Shown here: piece by piece, positions 11,288 to 24,659 of the stretch
How the letters are laid out: each line of letters begins with the position of its first letter
Position numbering within the stretch: the first letter of the stretch is position 1
Assembly: GCA_963922205.1 (NCBI GenBank)
Contig: CAWUHX010000156.1
Location: forward strand, 124,001 to 188,000
Length of the DNA stretch: 64,000 nucleotides
Direction of reading: 5' to 3'
Source: Romanomermis culicivorax
Lineage: Eukaryota; Nematoda; Enoplea; Mermithida; Mermithidae
Notes under the pieces: generated by a model
Seen by the model: only the letters and a program-made list of their open reading frames with translations
What the model was told of the DNA's origin: nothing
Databases searched by the model: none
Position numbers and translations under genes: made by a program

Positions 11288-12228
11288 TACTACACAGTCT
11301 TCAGGAGTTTATTGTATTTTTTTATAAGTCGAGCACACTAATATTCTGAAAATTTAGATTTGAGAGAATCAGATAGTCGCAATATAATCCAAGCAAACCG
11401 TATCGGGACTGATACGGTAATCAAATCCAGGTTTCTCCTATAGTAGCAAAAATTCAAAGATTCCGAGAAGATTGAAAATTCTTCGGAAAATAAATTTTTT
11501 CGCCCAAATTCAACCAATTAAATGGAATGTGACCATTTAGCGAATTGCGCTGCATTTATTGAGAAATTTTCTATGTTCTTACAGCTCAACGGTAATTAGT
11601 GCAAGGCATTATTTGTTTTCAAATATCATTTTGAATGATTGAAATACATAAATTATCCAGAGGTATCTTTTGTGTACCCCCTGTATGGGCCCGTATAACT
11701 ACTCACATTTGTCGTTTTGTTGCAAAACCATGCTTCATATGGGACTCGAAATTTCTTAGCTCACTAACTGACTTTTTTTTTAATTTTCAAATAGAGATTT
11801 CTGTTTTGTCTTCATATGTCTTTCACTAGAGTAAACTGTTCCTATCTGACGTTGATTCCTTACCTCAAGTGAACTGTACTTGTTTCATCGCTCTAAATGT
11901 TATAGGCTACACTCTAGAATTTGTGGCTAGAGTAACCACTAGTGGTTGCTGAGACGTTTTCGTATAAGTGATTCATCGTACCTGCAATTTAGAAGCTTAT
12001 TCCAAGCGAGTAAAAATTCAGTTCAGATAGATTTTTGCATTGAGTACAGAAAACCTACAGTCAGTTTTTCTTGGAATCATCCTAAATAATAACATACTCA
12101 AAAGCAAGTAGTATTTCATAGTTTTTATATTTTCCAATCAAACTGCTTTTTAACTATTATTTAACTAAAATGTTTGGTATACCTTAGCTACTTTTTCGTT
12201 TTTTAGTTTACAAGTATTTTATGAGGAG
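11288..12228. other. unassigned spacer with a detached F5 end
   Basis: Contains the isolated F5 terminus (about 11660-11705) and duplication A sequence around 11390-11640 that resembles 25300-25560. No gene seen. Confidence 0.5.
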
Positions 12229-12520
12229 ACTATAGTCTATTTACTATGAAATGGCAGATGCAGCGGTACAAAAAGGAGGTTAAATTTGAGACACAATTTT
12301 TATGGATAACGTAGAAAAAAATGAATTTCCTCATTAAAACTGGAAGGCCAAAATCAAGGAAGCTGCTTATCCGTTTTTGATTTGAAGACAACTGTTGCCG
12401 ACATGAGAAAGTTGTTTGCATTGATTTATGTAATAAGCTTTTACTATTCTTCCAAATCGAACCTACTTCCGACGCTTCGCTGCATCTGCCATTTCAGAAT
12501 TAATAGACTGTAGTATATCT
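12229..12520. mobile_element. short MITE, family M1, copy b
   Basis: Left end GACTATAGTCTATTTACTAT, inverse match at about 12485-12520 (CATTTCAGAATTAATAGACTG). Same family as 3429-3800. Confidence 0.6.
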
Positions 12521-12536
12521 TGTTGTCACTGTAGAC

Positions 12537-13561
12537 CAGTGTTTTTTTTCCCGGCGGCAAATGAAAATTTTTTTTGGCAAACAAAATTGAGGTAGTCATT
12601 TGTACATGCACAAACGGCTCTTTCCCCATTTAGGGAAGAAAATTTTGTAGATAAGGTACAGAAAATATGCATTTTGGTACATTTCAGAAGTTCATAATGT
12701 CAAAATTTTTCGGCACTTCGCGTCGATTATAACTTTAATAATCATTATTATGTATTACCCAGCTCAGACGCGGCTTTCAGGATGTCTTCCCTCACCTATC
12801 ATTTAATGTATAATAGTTTTCATCATTTCAAACGTATTATCTCATGTTTTGAGTGGTAATCTTCAATATTTTATCTTTTTATTTAATGAAGATTCACAGT
12901 TTTTCATTGGAACATATCTTGAGAAAGATCAATACGTCAAGTCTGTAAACTTTTCGAAGCAATTATTTCTTTCTTAACGTAAAATCCATTCGGGAACTCC
13001 ATGGAAATAGTTTTCGGAAATTTTTACTCTTCCACACATATTTTTTTGGCCAAGTTCATGAGAGTTAACGAATAAATTGGTTTAAAATTTTTTCAAATAA
13101 TAAAATTCTAAAAATTACGACCCTTGAACACTAAATTCGAATCTAATTCTTGAAATGAATGTTTGGATATTGATTTTCTAGTGTCGCCGACGGTCAATAC
13201 ACAAAAATTTTCACATTTTTTTTGGGCTTTCACTTCTCATCATGTAGGAATTAACTTTCGGTTTATCATCTAAAGCAAACTCAATATGCTATTGGATAGT
13301 TCTCTAGACAAATTGTTCCACAATGCTTGTAAATTAGACTTAAAACTCGATAATTTCGATTTTTAGTTCAATTTTAATGATTTTTTTGCAGTTATAAATA
13401 ACATTTGAAAATTACACTGATTTGATTATTAGTCTTTGGCCATGACATAGAGGAACACAGGTTACTTATTTAAACCTATTTTTGCAACGTACAAATTGTA
13501 CAAATTGAATATTGGCTGTCCTTTGTACATGTGCAAATGGGTCATGTACAAAAAAGCCCTG
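12537..13561. mobile_element. hAT-type MITE, 1025 bp, with 8-bp target duplication
   Basis: Starts CAGTGTTTTTTTTCCC and ends AAAAAAGCCCTG, giving hAT-like CAGTG/CAGGG termini. The flanks are CTGTAGAC (12529-12536) and CTGCAGAC (13562-13569), 7 of 8 bases identical, the size expected for a hAT duplication. The related segment at about 3810-3835 reads straight through this junction without the element and so gives the empty site. The interior matches the MITE at 59198-60243 in inverse orientation. It has no transposase and is non-autonomous. Subterminal TTTGTACATGTGCAAATGGG motifs are shared by all copies. Confidence 0.8.
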
Positions 13562-14080
13562 CTGCAGACCATTTATTTTTGTAAAAGGAAAAAAAGAAAA
13601 GAGTATAGAAAGTGCTGATGTACAAAATGTAAAATCAAGAAAATGGTACTGAAAAACAAAATGATACGATAGATATTGTAAAAAATTAGATCAGGAAGAG
13701 CCGAACCATCGTCAAATGTTTATGACATGGTACTAACTCTTTATTTTCTATGATCGCCTATTTTTGTAGCAGTTAATCTTGTTAGTGCTGTGTATAGCTA
13801 ATAAACTTGTCATTATTTGAAAAAGTTTCAATGTTTTTCTGTTTCTTTCTTCCATTTTAGACAATCGTGATTTATGTTTGAAAATTTTTTTTCTACTGTT
13901 TCTGATACTCCTCAATTTCTATTCTCTGTTCAGGGACAGTCAGTCATTATCCGTGCCCATCATTCATTTACAATCCAAATTTTTTCTTTTTTTTCTAGGC
14001 TAATAGTGGGCTAAGTCGAGAATTAAATGTTCTCGTGCACAAGTTACTCACACGGTTAGATTGACTTAGACTTTCTTGGT
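13562..14080. repeat. segmental duplication D1, second copy (matches 3801-4340)
   Basis: See the first copy. The hAT MITE lies at its left edge. Confidence 0.7.
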
Positions 14081-15429
14081 TGTAAGTACCATCTGTGCTA
14101 TGTTTTTTGTGACATGCAATTTTTAGTTTTTTATAGTTAAGTTTATTAATGTAACTTTTTTTTATTTTAATTCATTTTTCTTTTTACTAATTTTTTAGTA
14201 GTTCTTTTGATTTTCTCTTTTTCATGTCTTTTCAATTGTGATTCCTATTTTGGCTAACACGCGTTTGTTCAGCTATTCTCATTTTTTGTGTCAGTTTGGT
14301 TTATATTTTGTTTACTTGATTTTCTGACCGTTTTTTCTTCTTTTGTCAACGTATCATTTGGTTCGTTCTTTTTTCCATTTGCTTTTCTATTAGTAATTGT
14401 GTCAAGGTACTTTATTTTCGCTTGCTTTAAATTATTTCCTCTTCAGCCTAGCTTTATGTGTTATTGTTGCTCTTTGATTTTTCCTGACGGGGTTTCTTCT
14501 TTTAAGTTTCTTTTGTCTCGTATCAACCTACGAAACTTGAATTGTTCATCTATCTTCGTATGTTTCTACGTGTTCGGGTCCCGATCTATCATACTTTGTT
14601 CTAGAGCAACTTGTCGTGGAAATTATTATCGCTGGAAAATATGCATAATTAGCATGCAAAATTATAACGGATTGAAGATAATCTTCTTCGTTTTCCGCTT
14701 TTGCGAATCCATAAAATATTCACTACGGATGAAAACCGCGGAATTACGCTCATCTGTCTTCATCTCTAGTTTTCGAGATATTTGATCGCGTTACTCTTAA
14801 TTCGATCAAGAGTTGAGCTTATTTTGCAGACTCGTTGATACTCAAGATTCTGCAACACACTGTCTTACACGGTTAGTTTGGCACAATACGAGAAAAGTAT
14901 ATGAAATGGGAGAAACTGGATAATCTCGTTATACCTCGACCGATACTCTGCCATTTTTCATTCCACAAGAAACGTCATCTACTTCATCAAATTTCTAGCA
15001 GTAGATTCTAGAGTCAGAATCATTCGCATATAAAAAGCGCATGTTGGCCTGTAAATTTTCTGTTTCACTGATTTTCCCAGTTCACTAACCTTTTGATAAG
15101 ACTCCAGATGCGAATGGTTTTAAGGAATACGAAGTAATGCAGCTATAGTATGATTATTACACGTAAATTGTATTGAGTTTGTAGCGAATGAATGCGTATC
15201 AAAAGATGGGGCTTTGGTATATTTATAGTTCGATGGCCTTAAAGCTTGTTTAGAAGAAATGGTGGTATTCATGTCATAAAGCACATACGTTTTTGTTTGT
15301 TTGACAGCAAATAAAGCACATACTTCCATATGTCAACATTACTGTAGTTTCATGTGCTATGGGTTTTTATTTGCCGTGTATTTATGCCAGCAGACTATAT
15401 GAGGAATTGACATTTAATCACTGATTATC
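14081..15429. other. T-rich unassigned region
   Basis: 14100-14450 is strongly T-rich. A 165-codon plus-strand frame (14288-14785) translates to a Phe/Leu/Ile-rich string typical of T-rich DNA and has no ATG start, so I do not call it a gene. No other signal. Confidence 0.45.
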
Positions 15430-17095
15430 TCAAATTCGGCGGATATTCTAATAAGTGACAAGTTATAGTGCATTCGATACACCGAAGCGAGCGGGATACG
15501 GACAATTCGCCCCCAGTAATTGGCTACCAATTCACTGTTTTTTAATCAAAAAAATTCAGATTTAAAAATAATTCTACTGGGCTGTTAGCAGACAAAAACT
15601 ATAAGAGATGTTTCCCAGCCCAAACAGCATGTTTATTCATGAATTCTGCATGCAGAGTGCATTTATTATGTACAAAAAGAAAAAAGTCTACAGCAATGTT
15701 CCAAATAAAAGTCCAGAAACAATTTTTTTCAAATTCTCTCTGAATATAAGATTTTCTACTTGTCCAGTTAGTACTAAGTCTGTATAAGCCTTTTTTACTC
15801 GTACAGTCAGCAATACAGGCGTTTGAGCAGCAGTCCTGAAATTGAAGTGATCGGTTGTATTTTCACTTGAAACAAAACGTGTGGTTTCAAGTTTAAGACA
15901 AAGGCTTTCGGCCAAAGTTTAAGTGGCTAAAAATTACTATTTTCGACCAAAAATGTGTGAAACATTCGACACTGACAATTTTAAAATCATATTTTTTAAA
16001 TTTTTAATGATGGTGTCCCAATCCCCAGTAACCATGCCAATTTTTTCCTCTTGAATTCCTCTTCGTTCTTTTTTGTTTAGTTTCGTATTCTATATTATTT
16101 TTGATTCTTTTTTAACTCATTTTCGTTTTCTTCTCTTGTCCTTTATATTTTTCTGCTGTTCAATCTTTTAATGTCTTTGTTGCTATTGATGCACTGCAAA
16201 GTTGTCATTAAAAAGATGGTAAAGAACACTATAGAGTCAGACGTAGAATAATCATGATACTTTGTAATACTCTTAATTGCTCTCCGCAGATTCCGATAAA
16301 AAGTTACAAGAAATGAAGCTGGGAAAGGAAAATATGTATGAAACCAGAAAATATAAGAAAAAAGACGGCGTAAAAAAGAATAAAAAGGAAAGCAGAGGCG
16401 ACAGGGCGAAGTCTAAAATCATCTTTTCATCTCTGTTATGGTTCACACAAAATATACCTAATGGTGAAAATATCTGAAAATATATTACGTAACATGGCAT
16501 GAAGTTGCTTTTGAAATCTAAAACCTAGCTAAGATATAAGTACCAGAGACGAATTGCTGGGGGACGCATTGTCCGAGGGCGAACTGCAGTGGGGGAAAAT
16601 TGTCCTAGAACCCATATTTACACTGAATTGTGTATAAATGTGGTACACTGGTGAGATTTTCCAGTTGCCCATATTTCCTGAAATCAGATATATGTAAACT
16701 TTCGATTATTCAGTACGTGCAAATTCCAGTGTAAAAAAGGATTACTGGTGGCAAAAGGACAGTGTAAAATTATTCAGGTTGCCGTGGGATATCAAATGCA
16801 ATGATTTCAGAATTTACACTTGGGGACCCTCTCTAGTAAAAATATTAGGTGGGAAGCCAAATCATTGATAATATTACTCTTAGAAAGGCCTTTCGATGGA
16901 ATGCATTTGCATGTCTTATGCTTATTTGGTTGTTGATATCAAGTATACAAGCGGACTTGATATTAGCCATTTTTTATTTTAGTGTAAATAAGGTTCATTT
17001 AGCAGTGTGACGATTATGTAACATTACTCAGCTCGCTTTGGAGTATCGAATGCACCAAAATAAGTGATTTCATAATTTCCGCCAGAAAACTCTAC
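15430..17095. mobile_element. candidate element bounded by about 60-bp inverted repeats
   Basis: GTGCATTCGATACACCGAAG (near 15471) is mirrored by CTCGCTTTGGAGTATCGAATGCAC (near 17030). Outside both are mirrored GGCGGA and AATAAGTGA-type blocks. Just inside, the left arm has TTCGCCCCCAGTAATTGG and the right arm GAGGGCGAACTGCAGTGGG, partly complementary. Total about 1.65 kb. No transposase or target duplication recognised. Confidence 0.45.
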
Positions 17096-18409
17096 TTGTG
17101 TGTATTTGCAGTACTCGCTTGGCGGATTTCGAAAAAGTCTACTGTATATTTTGGTTTAGTAGTTGATATTAAAGCACTGAAATTGACCAGTTGAAACGAG
17201 TTATTTGGATTAAGTTATGCGGATTATCTAAACATTAAATTCAACTACAAACTAAACCGGAACTTTCGAGAGAAAAAATTGCAGTAAATGCTGATCATAT
17301 TCAAGACAGTACAAAGTGATCCAAATGTAGATTTGGAATTTGAATTTTTTGCATTCGATAGCGAAGTTATTTTGCTAGCATATTGTCAGAATTTCATGCA
17401 TGTCTGACATTCAAATACAGATTGGCAAAGCTTATTCCAAAACTAGTAATTTTTGTGGTTTTCCATTTTTTGACAGGATTCAAAAAAAAATCGGCAAATT
17501 TAACGGAAAGTACCGCGAAAGAGTCTATTTCTGAACGAAGTTCGTTGTTCGTTTTTAACAGATTTAAACAAATTCTCGATCTTTCTGCAGCTTTCAATCA
17601 AGAAATTATTTAAAATTTTTGAAAACTGAAAATTTATCATGAAAAGAATAGTTTTTGTCACGGTATTCAAAATTAACGTTTGAGTTAAGAAACCAATGAT
17701 CACTCCTTGTAGTCCATATTTTCTAAATATGTATCTGGAAGAAAAAAGGTGCTCATGCAAATAATAAACGACTTGCATACGTGGCCGTCTTTTTTTCTAC
17801 ACATTGACTGTAGCAGTGAGGACTCGTTCGTAGAAACACCTCCTTCGACCAGATCAATTCCATGAATTTTTCCGATTCAAATTTCGACTTCCTACTTTAT
17901 TGGCGAATTTCACAGATTTATTTTTTCTTGTTCTAAAAGTGATACTGAGCATTATTTCGGCGCGAAGCACCAAAAATTTTTTCTCTTTAACCGATTTTCC
18001 CCCAGAAAAGTCATTTTCGACCAAAAAATGATATTTCGTCAATTTCCAGCCATCTGGGGTGGTTATCTGTCGACAACTGTAGTTGGGGAGAGTGTATTTA
18101 TACGATTGAATATTTGGGGCCGCCCCCCCCCCAACCCTCTAAATAGTTATGTTGCAAAAGATTGCATGTTGCAAAAGAAAAGACCAGGAGCACAGCTCAT
18201 CGTGTTCCATAGATATATACGCCAAATTCTTAGGTCAGTTTGATGGACAAAATTGAACATTCTAGCTTGGCATGGCTGAGGTACTATAGTCTCAACTAAA
18301 CAATTTTTTCACTAAATAATCTAGAATATACAAGCTTTAACGGCGGTAACCAAGTTTTGTCATTTCTTGATTAAGAAGTATTTTTACAACAGACCGATTA
18401 GGAAATTTT
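17096..18409. other. unassigned, with a dispersed low-complexity repeat at about 17870-18130
   Basis: The part at 17940-18130 (GCGCGAAGC followed by runs such as TTTTCGACCAAAAAATGA and a C-run near 18121) resembles the insert at about 35885-36150. No gene seen. Confidence 0.4.
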
Positions 18410-19260
18410 TTCGGCACCAATTCCATTCAAATGATGCATAAATCGATAAATCTGATCAACATGCTAGAATTTAAATTAATGTTGACGTAAGAATTTCTAA
18501 GCTGATGTGTGTCGTAGAAGCTCGAGGCCAAGTAAAAACTGTGATCCAAGAATGCCCCCGAGATTTGCTTGGGTGATATGATACTCTTCAGTATCTTTAC
18601 TTACATTTTATTGACATAGGTAGTAGTAGTGTATAGGTGGTGTTTCCATAAAATAGTCTTCATAACTAATATTTCTTCATGGTCTACTTCAGCTTGGGAT
18701 TTTTCTCTCATATTTTTCATTAACGCTTTTCTATTGCTCAATTTCTCTTATACGCAGACGAATATGTTATTTATGACGTGATCCTCAAAAATTCATTTTT
18801 CCTTACAGTATGAATTTTTCTCCAAGCATAATTTTACTTCAGTGTCAATAGACTTTAATTGGGGTCACATGATTTCGAGGAACAATGTTGAAAATAGGAG
18901 TGACGCAAAATTTAATTGTGTTGACGAGAAAAAAGAAGTAGTGAGTTTCAAATCGGATCTAATGAGAAGTATCCAAGTTCAAATGTCGCCAGTGGAACTT
19001 GGTTCATATTAAGCATTTTTTTACACTGTGGCCTCTTTTTCATGTTTGTAACATCCTGAAATCGTCAATAATTTCGCATATCAAATTTTCAGTTAAGAAT
19101 TCTACCGTAGAAGTTTGTGTAAACAATCTAATGGAGCTGCTCAATTTCGTTGTCTATTTCAAGTTTACAAACATTTTATGAAGAATAGCCTATATAAATT
19201 TGCATATTGTGTTTTTAGATTATTCTTCAAATCAAAAGTTTCAAGGTTTAAGAAATACAT
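18410..19260. repeat. segmental duplication B, first part (matches 8020-9240)
   Basis: Collinear with copy A from AATTCCATTC through ATGACGTGAT to AGCCTATATAAATTTGCAT. It lacks foldback element F4. The continuation of this duplicate lies 5.4 kb away at 24660-25560. Confidence 0.65.
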
Positions 19261-20798
19261 GAAAGACGTGAAGATCCATACTTGATAACTTCGCCTTTCA
19301 TATTTTTGCTTGCTCTGTAACTTCATGTCCAGCCGACGCTACGTTTTAACAACACGGCCGCCTACGTTCAAATAATATTCTAACGTGTATGAGGAAGCTC
19401 TACAAATTTCCATGTTTTGTATTATCAACATATGATATTGAAAATATGGAATTGAAAAATGAAAATTAATTTTCTATACGGGTGAGCCCTCGTGAAGTTG
19501 TTCGCTCGAAAGCCTAGTTGAGATTGAAAAAAAGAGGAATGAGTTCTATCTCAAGTTCCAGGTAATGCCAATCTTTGTCGTGTCGTTGAATCTTTTCGCG
19601 AAATGAGCATCTTTATATGGGGCGTAGATTTGTGAACTGAAAACGGTCATGCCTATTGGATTAATTGTCCTACAGTAAGCATTCCAACGGCTACAGTAAA
19701 TATTTGTTCTGGAAAGGCGAAGAAATTAGAAATTTTACCGTGATACATTTCCAGAAAAGGTCTTGGACGTTTTAGCGTAGAACTTTTGCTCTATAGTCTA
19801 TTCCCGAATGAGCCTCGGCGCGCAGAGATGTTCATGCAAATAAAAAACGTGCGTATACTGACACCTTTTTTCTGAATTTAGCAGTTTGGCGAAGAAATTG
19901 AGAAAAAAATTTTCGGCCTTCGATGCAGGCTTATTGTCTAAGGATAATTTTGCCTTTCGAGGCTCATTTGAAATTCTTATTCTATGAAAATTTCCACATA
20001 TTCATCGTGAAATAATTTTCTAATGATAAGATTTTAATAGAGTCATGTAATTTTAAAAATGATCCGTAGGTCTTTTAGAAGTGTACTTGTTTTTTAAAAT
20101 TTATTTCCCTAATTTTCATGGTTGTCTCAATCTATTTCAGCTTGAAATAATTTCTTGAAGAATTTTCTTCGCATTGCAATGTAATAATCTGCATCGAGAT
20201 AGAATATATATAGAACATGGATTCTGGAAAAACCTTGAGCTTATTTTGTCTAGCAAACCCGTTTTTCACAATTTTCAGACTTTTCCAAACTCGGATAAGT
20301 AAGTGATTCACTGTGGTATAACGATTCTTTGAGTCATACTGTAAAGTGGTATAACTGAATCTTATTAGAATGTAGGTACAGTTCTTGTCCATCCTATCGT
20401 ACTGTAGAGCAAGGAAAATTTCACTCGCCCTCATAAGAAGTATCTGCGGAAAAAATGACGTCATAAAAAAACGTGATCATCAACCAGGTCAATTTTTCAC
20501 ATTTTTGTCATTCTCCATTATCTATCTGGCAAGAAAAAACCTAAAAATAAACAAATTACCCGACGTTAATTAGTCGACCGGCTATTTTTCTAATGAATTG
20601 ATATTCCAGGATACAAACAAAAATTATAAATAGGCTCTCCCGGTAACCCGAAAATAATATACACAATCGATCAAAAAGTAAGTTATATATTCATCATGTT
20701 AATGATCCACCTGTTCATGTGACGTTCGAAAATTTTGCATTTCCCCCAATATGTTTCATGTTGGAAATTTGGTCAATTTTTTGTAAACTTGAAAATAA
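19261..20798. other. unassigned sequence splitting duplication B
   Basis: No gene seen. A 110-codon minus-strand frame at 20132-20464 has no recognisable features. Confidence 0.4.
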
Positions 20799-20999
20799 AT
20801 GAACGTGATATGTGGAATCTGTGATTGCCAAAAATTCAGTCCATTTCATGTTGTCTCGCATTTTGCTACTGTAATTGATAAATTTGGTGAGAGAATCATG
20901 TGTGGAAAAATAAAAATAGATAAAAAAGTACAAGAGTACACAAAACATGAGTTGAAACTCGGAGACGGTATGCTTTTCTGCAATCACTGTTTGCCATAA
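20799..20999 (+). pseudogene. possible BED-like zinc-finger fragment
   Basis: A 66-codon ATG frame whose end reads Y-T-K-H-E-L-K-L-G-D-G-M-L-F-C-N-H-C, then stops. A Cys-x2-Cys after a G-D-G-x-L-F-C run is how BED-like DNA-binding fingers of hAT transposases and related domesticated proteins begin. The expected His-x-n-His half is missing, so this would be a broken fragment. Alternatively it is chance; confidence is low. Confidence 0.3.
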
Positions 21000-21152
21000 G
21001 CTCATGATATTCATTTCATTTGCTTACCTTTGCATGTTTATGTTTGAATATGAGAGATTTGATAAAAGTTTGACTCTGTTTACTTTCCCAGTTTAATGTC
21101 CTCTTACTTTTTGATTGGCAACAATGGACCTTAATACCTTAATACCTTTTCC

Positions 21153-22373
21153 AGAAAGTAATGTCGAAAATTTGACTACATTTTTAGTTTTATTACAGTT
21201 GCATGAAGCATGATTAATCATCAAAATATGCTCGATTACTATCAATCATGCTTTGCCATTTCGCAGGTAGCTTTGCAATGCCCGCATAATAAAAGGCTTG
21301 GGGCTTTGAATCAAAAAAGTTTTGGATGAACATTTCGATCTGGTCATTGTTTTCAATTCCATATCTACAAGGCTATTCTGCAATGACTGAAACAAATAAT
21401 AATCTGATGGTGCAATGTCTGGTGAATATGGTGGATGGGATAACAATTGCCAATTTAATTCCTGGATTTGTCTGGACAATGGCAGGGGTATGTGGACGGG
21501 CATTTTCATGGAGCAGAAGTACTCCTTTGTGGTTTACCAATGCAGGCTGTTTCTGAATCATTGCATTTTGTACACAATCAAGCTGGTCTTCATAGACTTT
21601 AGCAGTGATGGTCAAACCAGGTGGAAGCAACTCAAAGTGGATGATTCCCTAGCTTTACCACCATACACATAACTGTGATGGTTTAGAGCCTTTGCTGACC
21701 CATTGTCTCGTCGGGATGATGTTAACATACACAACCCACTTTTCGTCTCTAGTGATGATTCGATCAAGGAAAAGGTCGATTTTGTGCAGTGAAAGTAACG
21801 ACATGGAAATGATAACATGCTGTTGCATAGCATGATCACCAAACTTGTGAGGCACCCATGTTTGGAGCTCGCAAACCTTGTTCATCTGCTTCATTTGATT
21901 TTCAATAGTAGTGTGGGTAATGGCAAGGACTTCTGCTATTTCCCTAGTGGTTGCTTTTGGATCGAGGTCCAGCTGTTCTTGAATGTCTACTTCTGATACT
22001 TTACCTGGTCCTCCACTACAAGGTTCATCTTTGATACTGTGGGTGCCAGTCCTGAACTTTGCACAGTACTGTTCCACTGCACATTCAGATACAGCAGGTT
22101 CACCATATGCTCCTCATATATTTTTCGTTGTCTCAGCTGCAGTTCCGCCCAAATCATTCTCATACAAAATGTAATGGCATATATGGTCGTAGGAAGGTAA
22201 CACTTTGTTTTAGGTATCAATAAAATGGACAGTATGAGCCAACTGAAAACCGACCCCATTTTGGAAATAATGTTTGCTCTTAAAAACAAACAATCAACAA
22301 CCCAATCTATTTGGCTGGATTTTAAGAAAAAAGTTGATTGATAACACATGACCAAAAATCGACATTACTTTCT
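21153..22373 (-). mobile_element. degenerate mariner element
   Basis: About 1.2 kb bounded by inverted AGAAAGTAATGTCGA ends: 21153-21167 forward, 22359-22373 as TCGACATTACTTTCT. Size and content fit a Tc1/mariner-superfamily mariner. A TA target duplication is not visible, so the outermost bases may have eroded. Confidence 0.8.
21246..22200 (-). pseudogene. mariner transposase, inactivated by frameshifts
   Basis: Reading the minus strand through several frames recovers the mariner order: an N-terminal helix-turn-helix segment (A-T-T-R-E-I-A-E-V-L...T-T-I-E-N-Q-M-K-Q-M near 21900), the W-V-P-H linker motif, the catalytic block T-R-D-E-K-W-V-V-Y (first Asp of the triad), then L-L-L-H-E-N-A-R-P-H, where the usual second Asp is Glu, then H-P-P-Y-S-P-D-I-A-P-S-D-Y, the third acidic position of DD34D elements. 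At least three frame changes separate these blocks, so no functional enzyme can be made. Confidence 0.8.
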
Positions 22374-24659
22374 TGCAAACCCAATAGAAATCGATTAGAC
22401 TCATTTTTGGATCATCAGCATTGCGAAACTTTCTCTTGTGAATGAACAAAGATCTATTTTAATAAATGTCCTTGGTAATGCTGATGTCGGATATCCTGTC
22501 GATCTCAAGCTGTTAAAATGCAGCAACGATTTCAGTTGATCTGTGAGTTTTGTGGTCTTGTAGTAGAAAAATTTTAATGTCTGGGTCAGTTTTCGTACAG
22601 CAAAAATGATCAGATTGAACATGATACTAAATGACAATTTCCAAACATCAATTTATCAATTTAATTTATCTAATAAAAATATTTGTGCGTAGTTGCAATA
22701 AAAACCCATGAAGGAAAAATTATATAAAAATTTGACCAAAATCGCGCAAATCCCTTGAATATTATCTGCTTCTTGATTCCGGTCTCTTGATCCCTCAACT
22801 CCTGAGTTAATTACCATTCAAGAGTTAAAAAGACATTACTATATAATTCCGATACCGATTCTTAGTGAAGTTTTAGTCACGTGTCAGGTTTTCTCGTATG
22901 ACGTCTACCGTTTTCTTAGTACACTCAGCGTTAAACATGGTGGCAGGAAAACTGTTCGTCACTACTTTTTGATGTCGATTTCTGCTTTATCATCTGAGAA
23001 ATTAAGAAGCAGTGTTTGGTAGCTTGGTGGTAACTTACGGTGAGCAAGCCTTGTTATCAATGAAAAATGAACGACAGCTCAGTATTTCAAATCAAGAAGA
23101 CAATAATACTTTTTTCCGTAAAATTTTTTTCGATTTTCTCATAAATTTTCCATATTTCTTCATTGAATAGATGAAGATGAATCCTATAAACCATCTTCAT
23201 TTGGAACTGGACCACAACAATATCTTTCCTTGCTGTTTGAAAATCATTGTAGAATTTAATTATCAAAAAACTTCACGAAAAACCTCAAATTCAAATGTTG
23301 AGCAAAGCCATTCTAGTTATTCCGTGAATTAGGAAACGAATCAATAACAGTTACATTATACTACAATAATTTGGCGAATTGACTGTAGAAAACTGGCGCA
23401 TGTTATATTGCACTTTCGGGTGGGTCTCATTTGAACCACGCAGTATTTTGAGGATATGTTTTTTCTACAGTATAAAATAAGTGTATTCCAAAAACCGATG
23501 ATCGTATTTCATAAGTTCCAACCAAAAAGATCAATATTGAGAGATTACTTTTCAAAAGAACCATTTTTCGACCGGTTTTGTTTATTTTTTTCAAGAGGAA
23601 TAGAAAAAAGATGATTCTTCGCACTTTCACCCGTCGGGGATTGGTTCCTCTATTTTTTTATTCTGATGAGCAATAGAAGATTTATATCTTGCACAAGACT
23701 ATGCGGAAACCTCGAATAATGATGATTACTTTGCATAAACATTATTCAAATTTTTCTACACTCGAGGACAAACACAAACTTATAAATTGCTTTGTTTCAG
23801 GGGATTGATGTTACTAGGAAGATTTTCCAGTCCTGTGTGCTTTTTTATAAAGCTGTAGAGTCATTCAAAGTGATAATTTCGATGCAGATTGAAGTGGTGG
23901 GTTATGGAATATCTAATCCTCAAGGTCTAAGAACAGGGGTGATAGTAACCAGAATCCAATTCGAAACATTTATTCAAATATATTACCCTAAAACATTCTA
24001 TCTTGTAAATTGAAAAAAGGACGAGAATTAGCACCGTAATCAAAATTGTTTGTAAAAAGTTTTTATTATAGAATTTTTACTCTAAACATTGTTAAAAGTC
24101 AGTTGGATTCTAGTTTGGCGTACAGTTTAGCAGAAAACCGTAAAAATATGAAATAGTATTTGCTTTCCACTTTTACTATTTAGTAGCGTTTCAAGAGAAA
24201 TAGACTATATGGAATTTTCCAACAGCACAATGCTTGAGTTTTGATCTTTCCGACCCCGATTCCACGTATTTGGCTCCTACCGAGTCTCCAAAATTTGGTA
24301 ATTATGATTGCACGATATTCTGATAGGATTTGGATATTATGATTATTAAACTCAGCTTGCAAAGTTTTAATTTTTTTATTAAAAAAATTTTTTTTTGTTC
24401 CCATTTTATATTTAAGTTTTATATTTAAGTTATTTAAACCTTTAACTATTATTTAACTATTTAACTATATACTAAATATTTACTATTATAAAAAATTTAC
24501 TATTTGAAGTAATTTTATTTACTGTGTGTTGTACTGGTTACCTTTTCACGAGTCAGTGTCTAGTGAAAAATTACTGTAGTAGAAAGGCGTCTTCTTATGT
24601 CCAAGTGGCCACTTCATTGGCACATGTACTTCCTACTATATACTGTAGTTGATAAAAAT
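22374..24659. other. unassigned AT-rich sequence
   Basis: No gene recognised. 24015-24200 shares short blocks with 9940-10170 (ACTTGCTTTCCACTTT-like), probably an older repeat. Several 60-80 codon frames have no features. Confidence 0.4.

Noticed and set aside
14288-14785. 165-codon hydrophobic ORF
   Set aside because: T-rich DNA gives Phe/Leu/Ile-rich frames by chance; no ATG start, no domain, no splice context.
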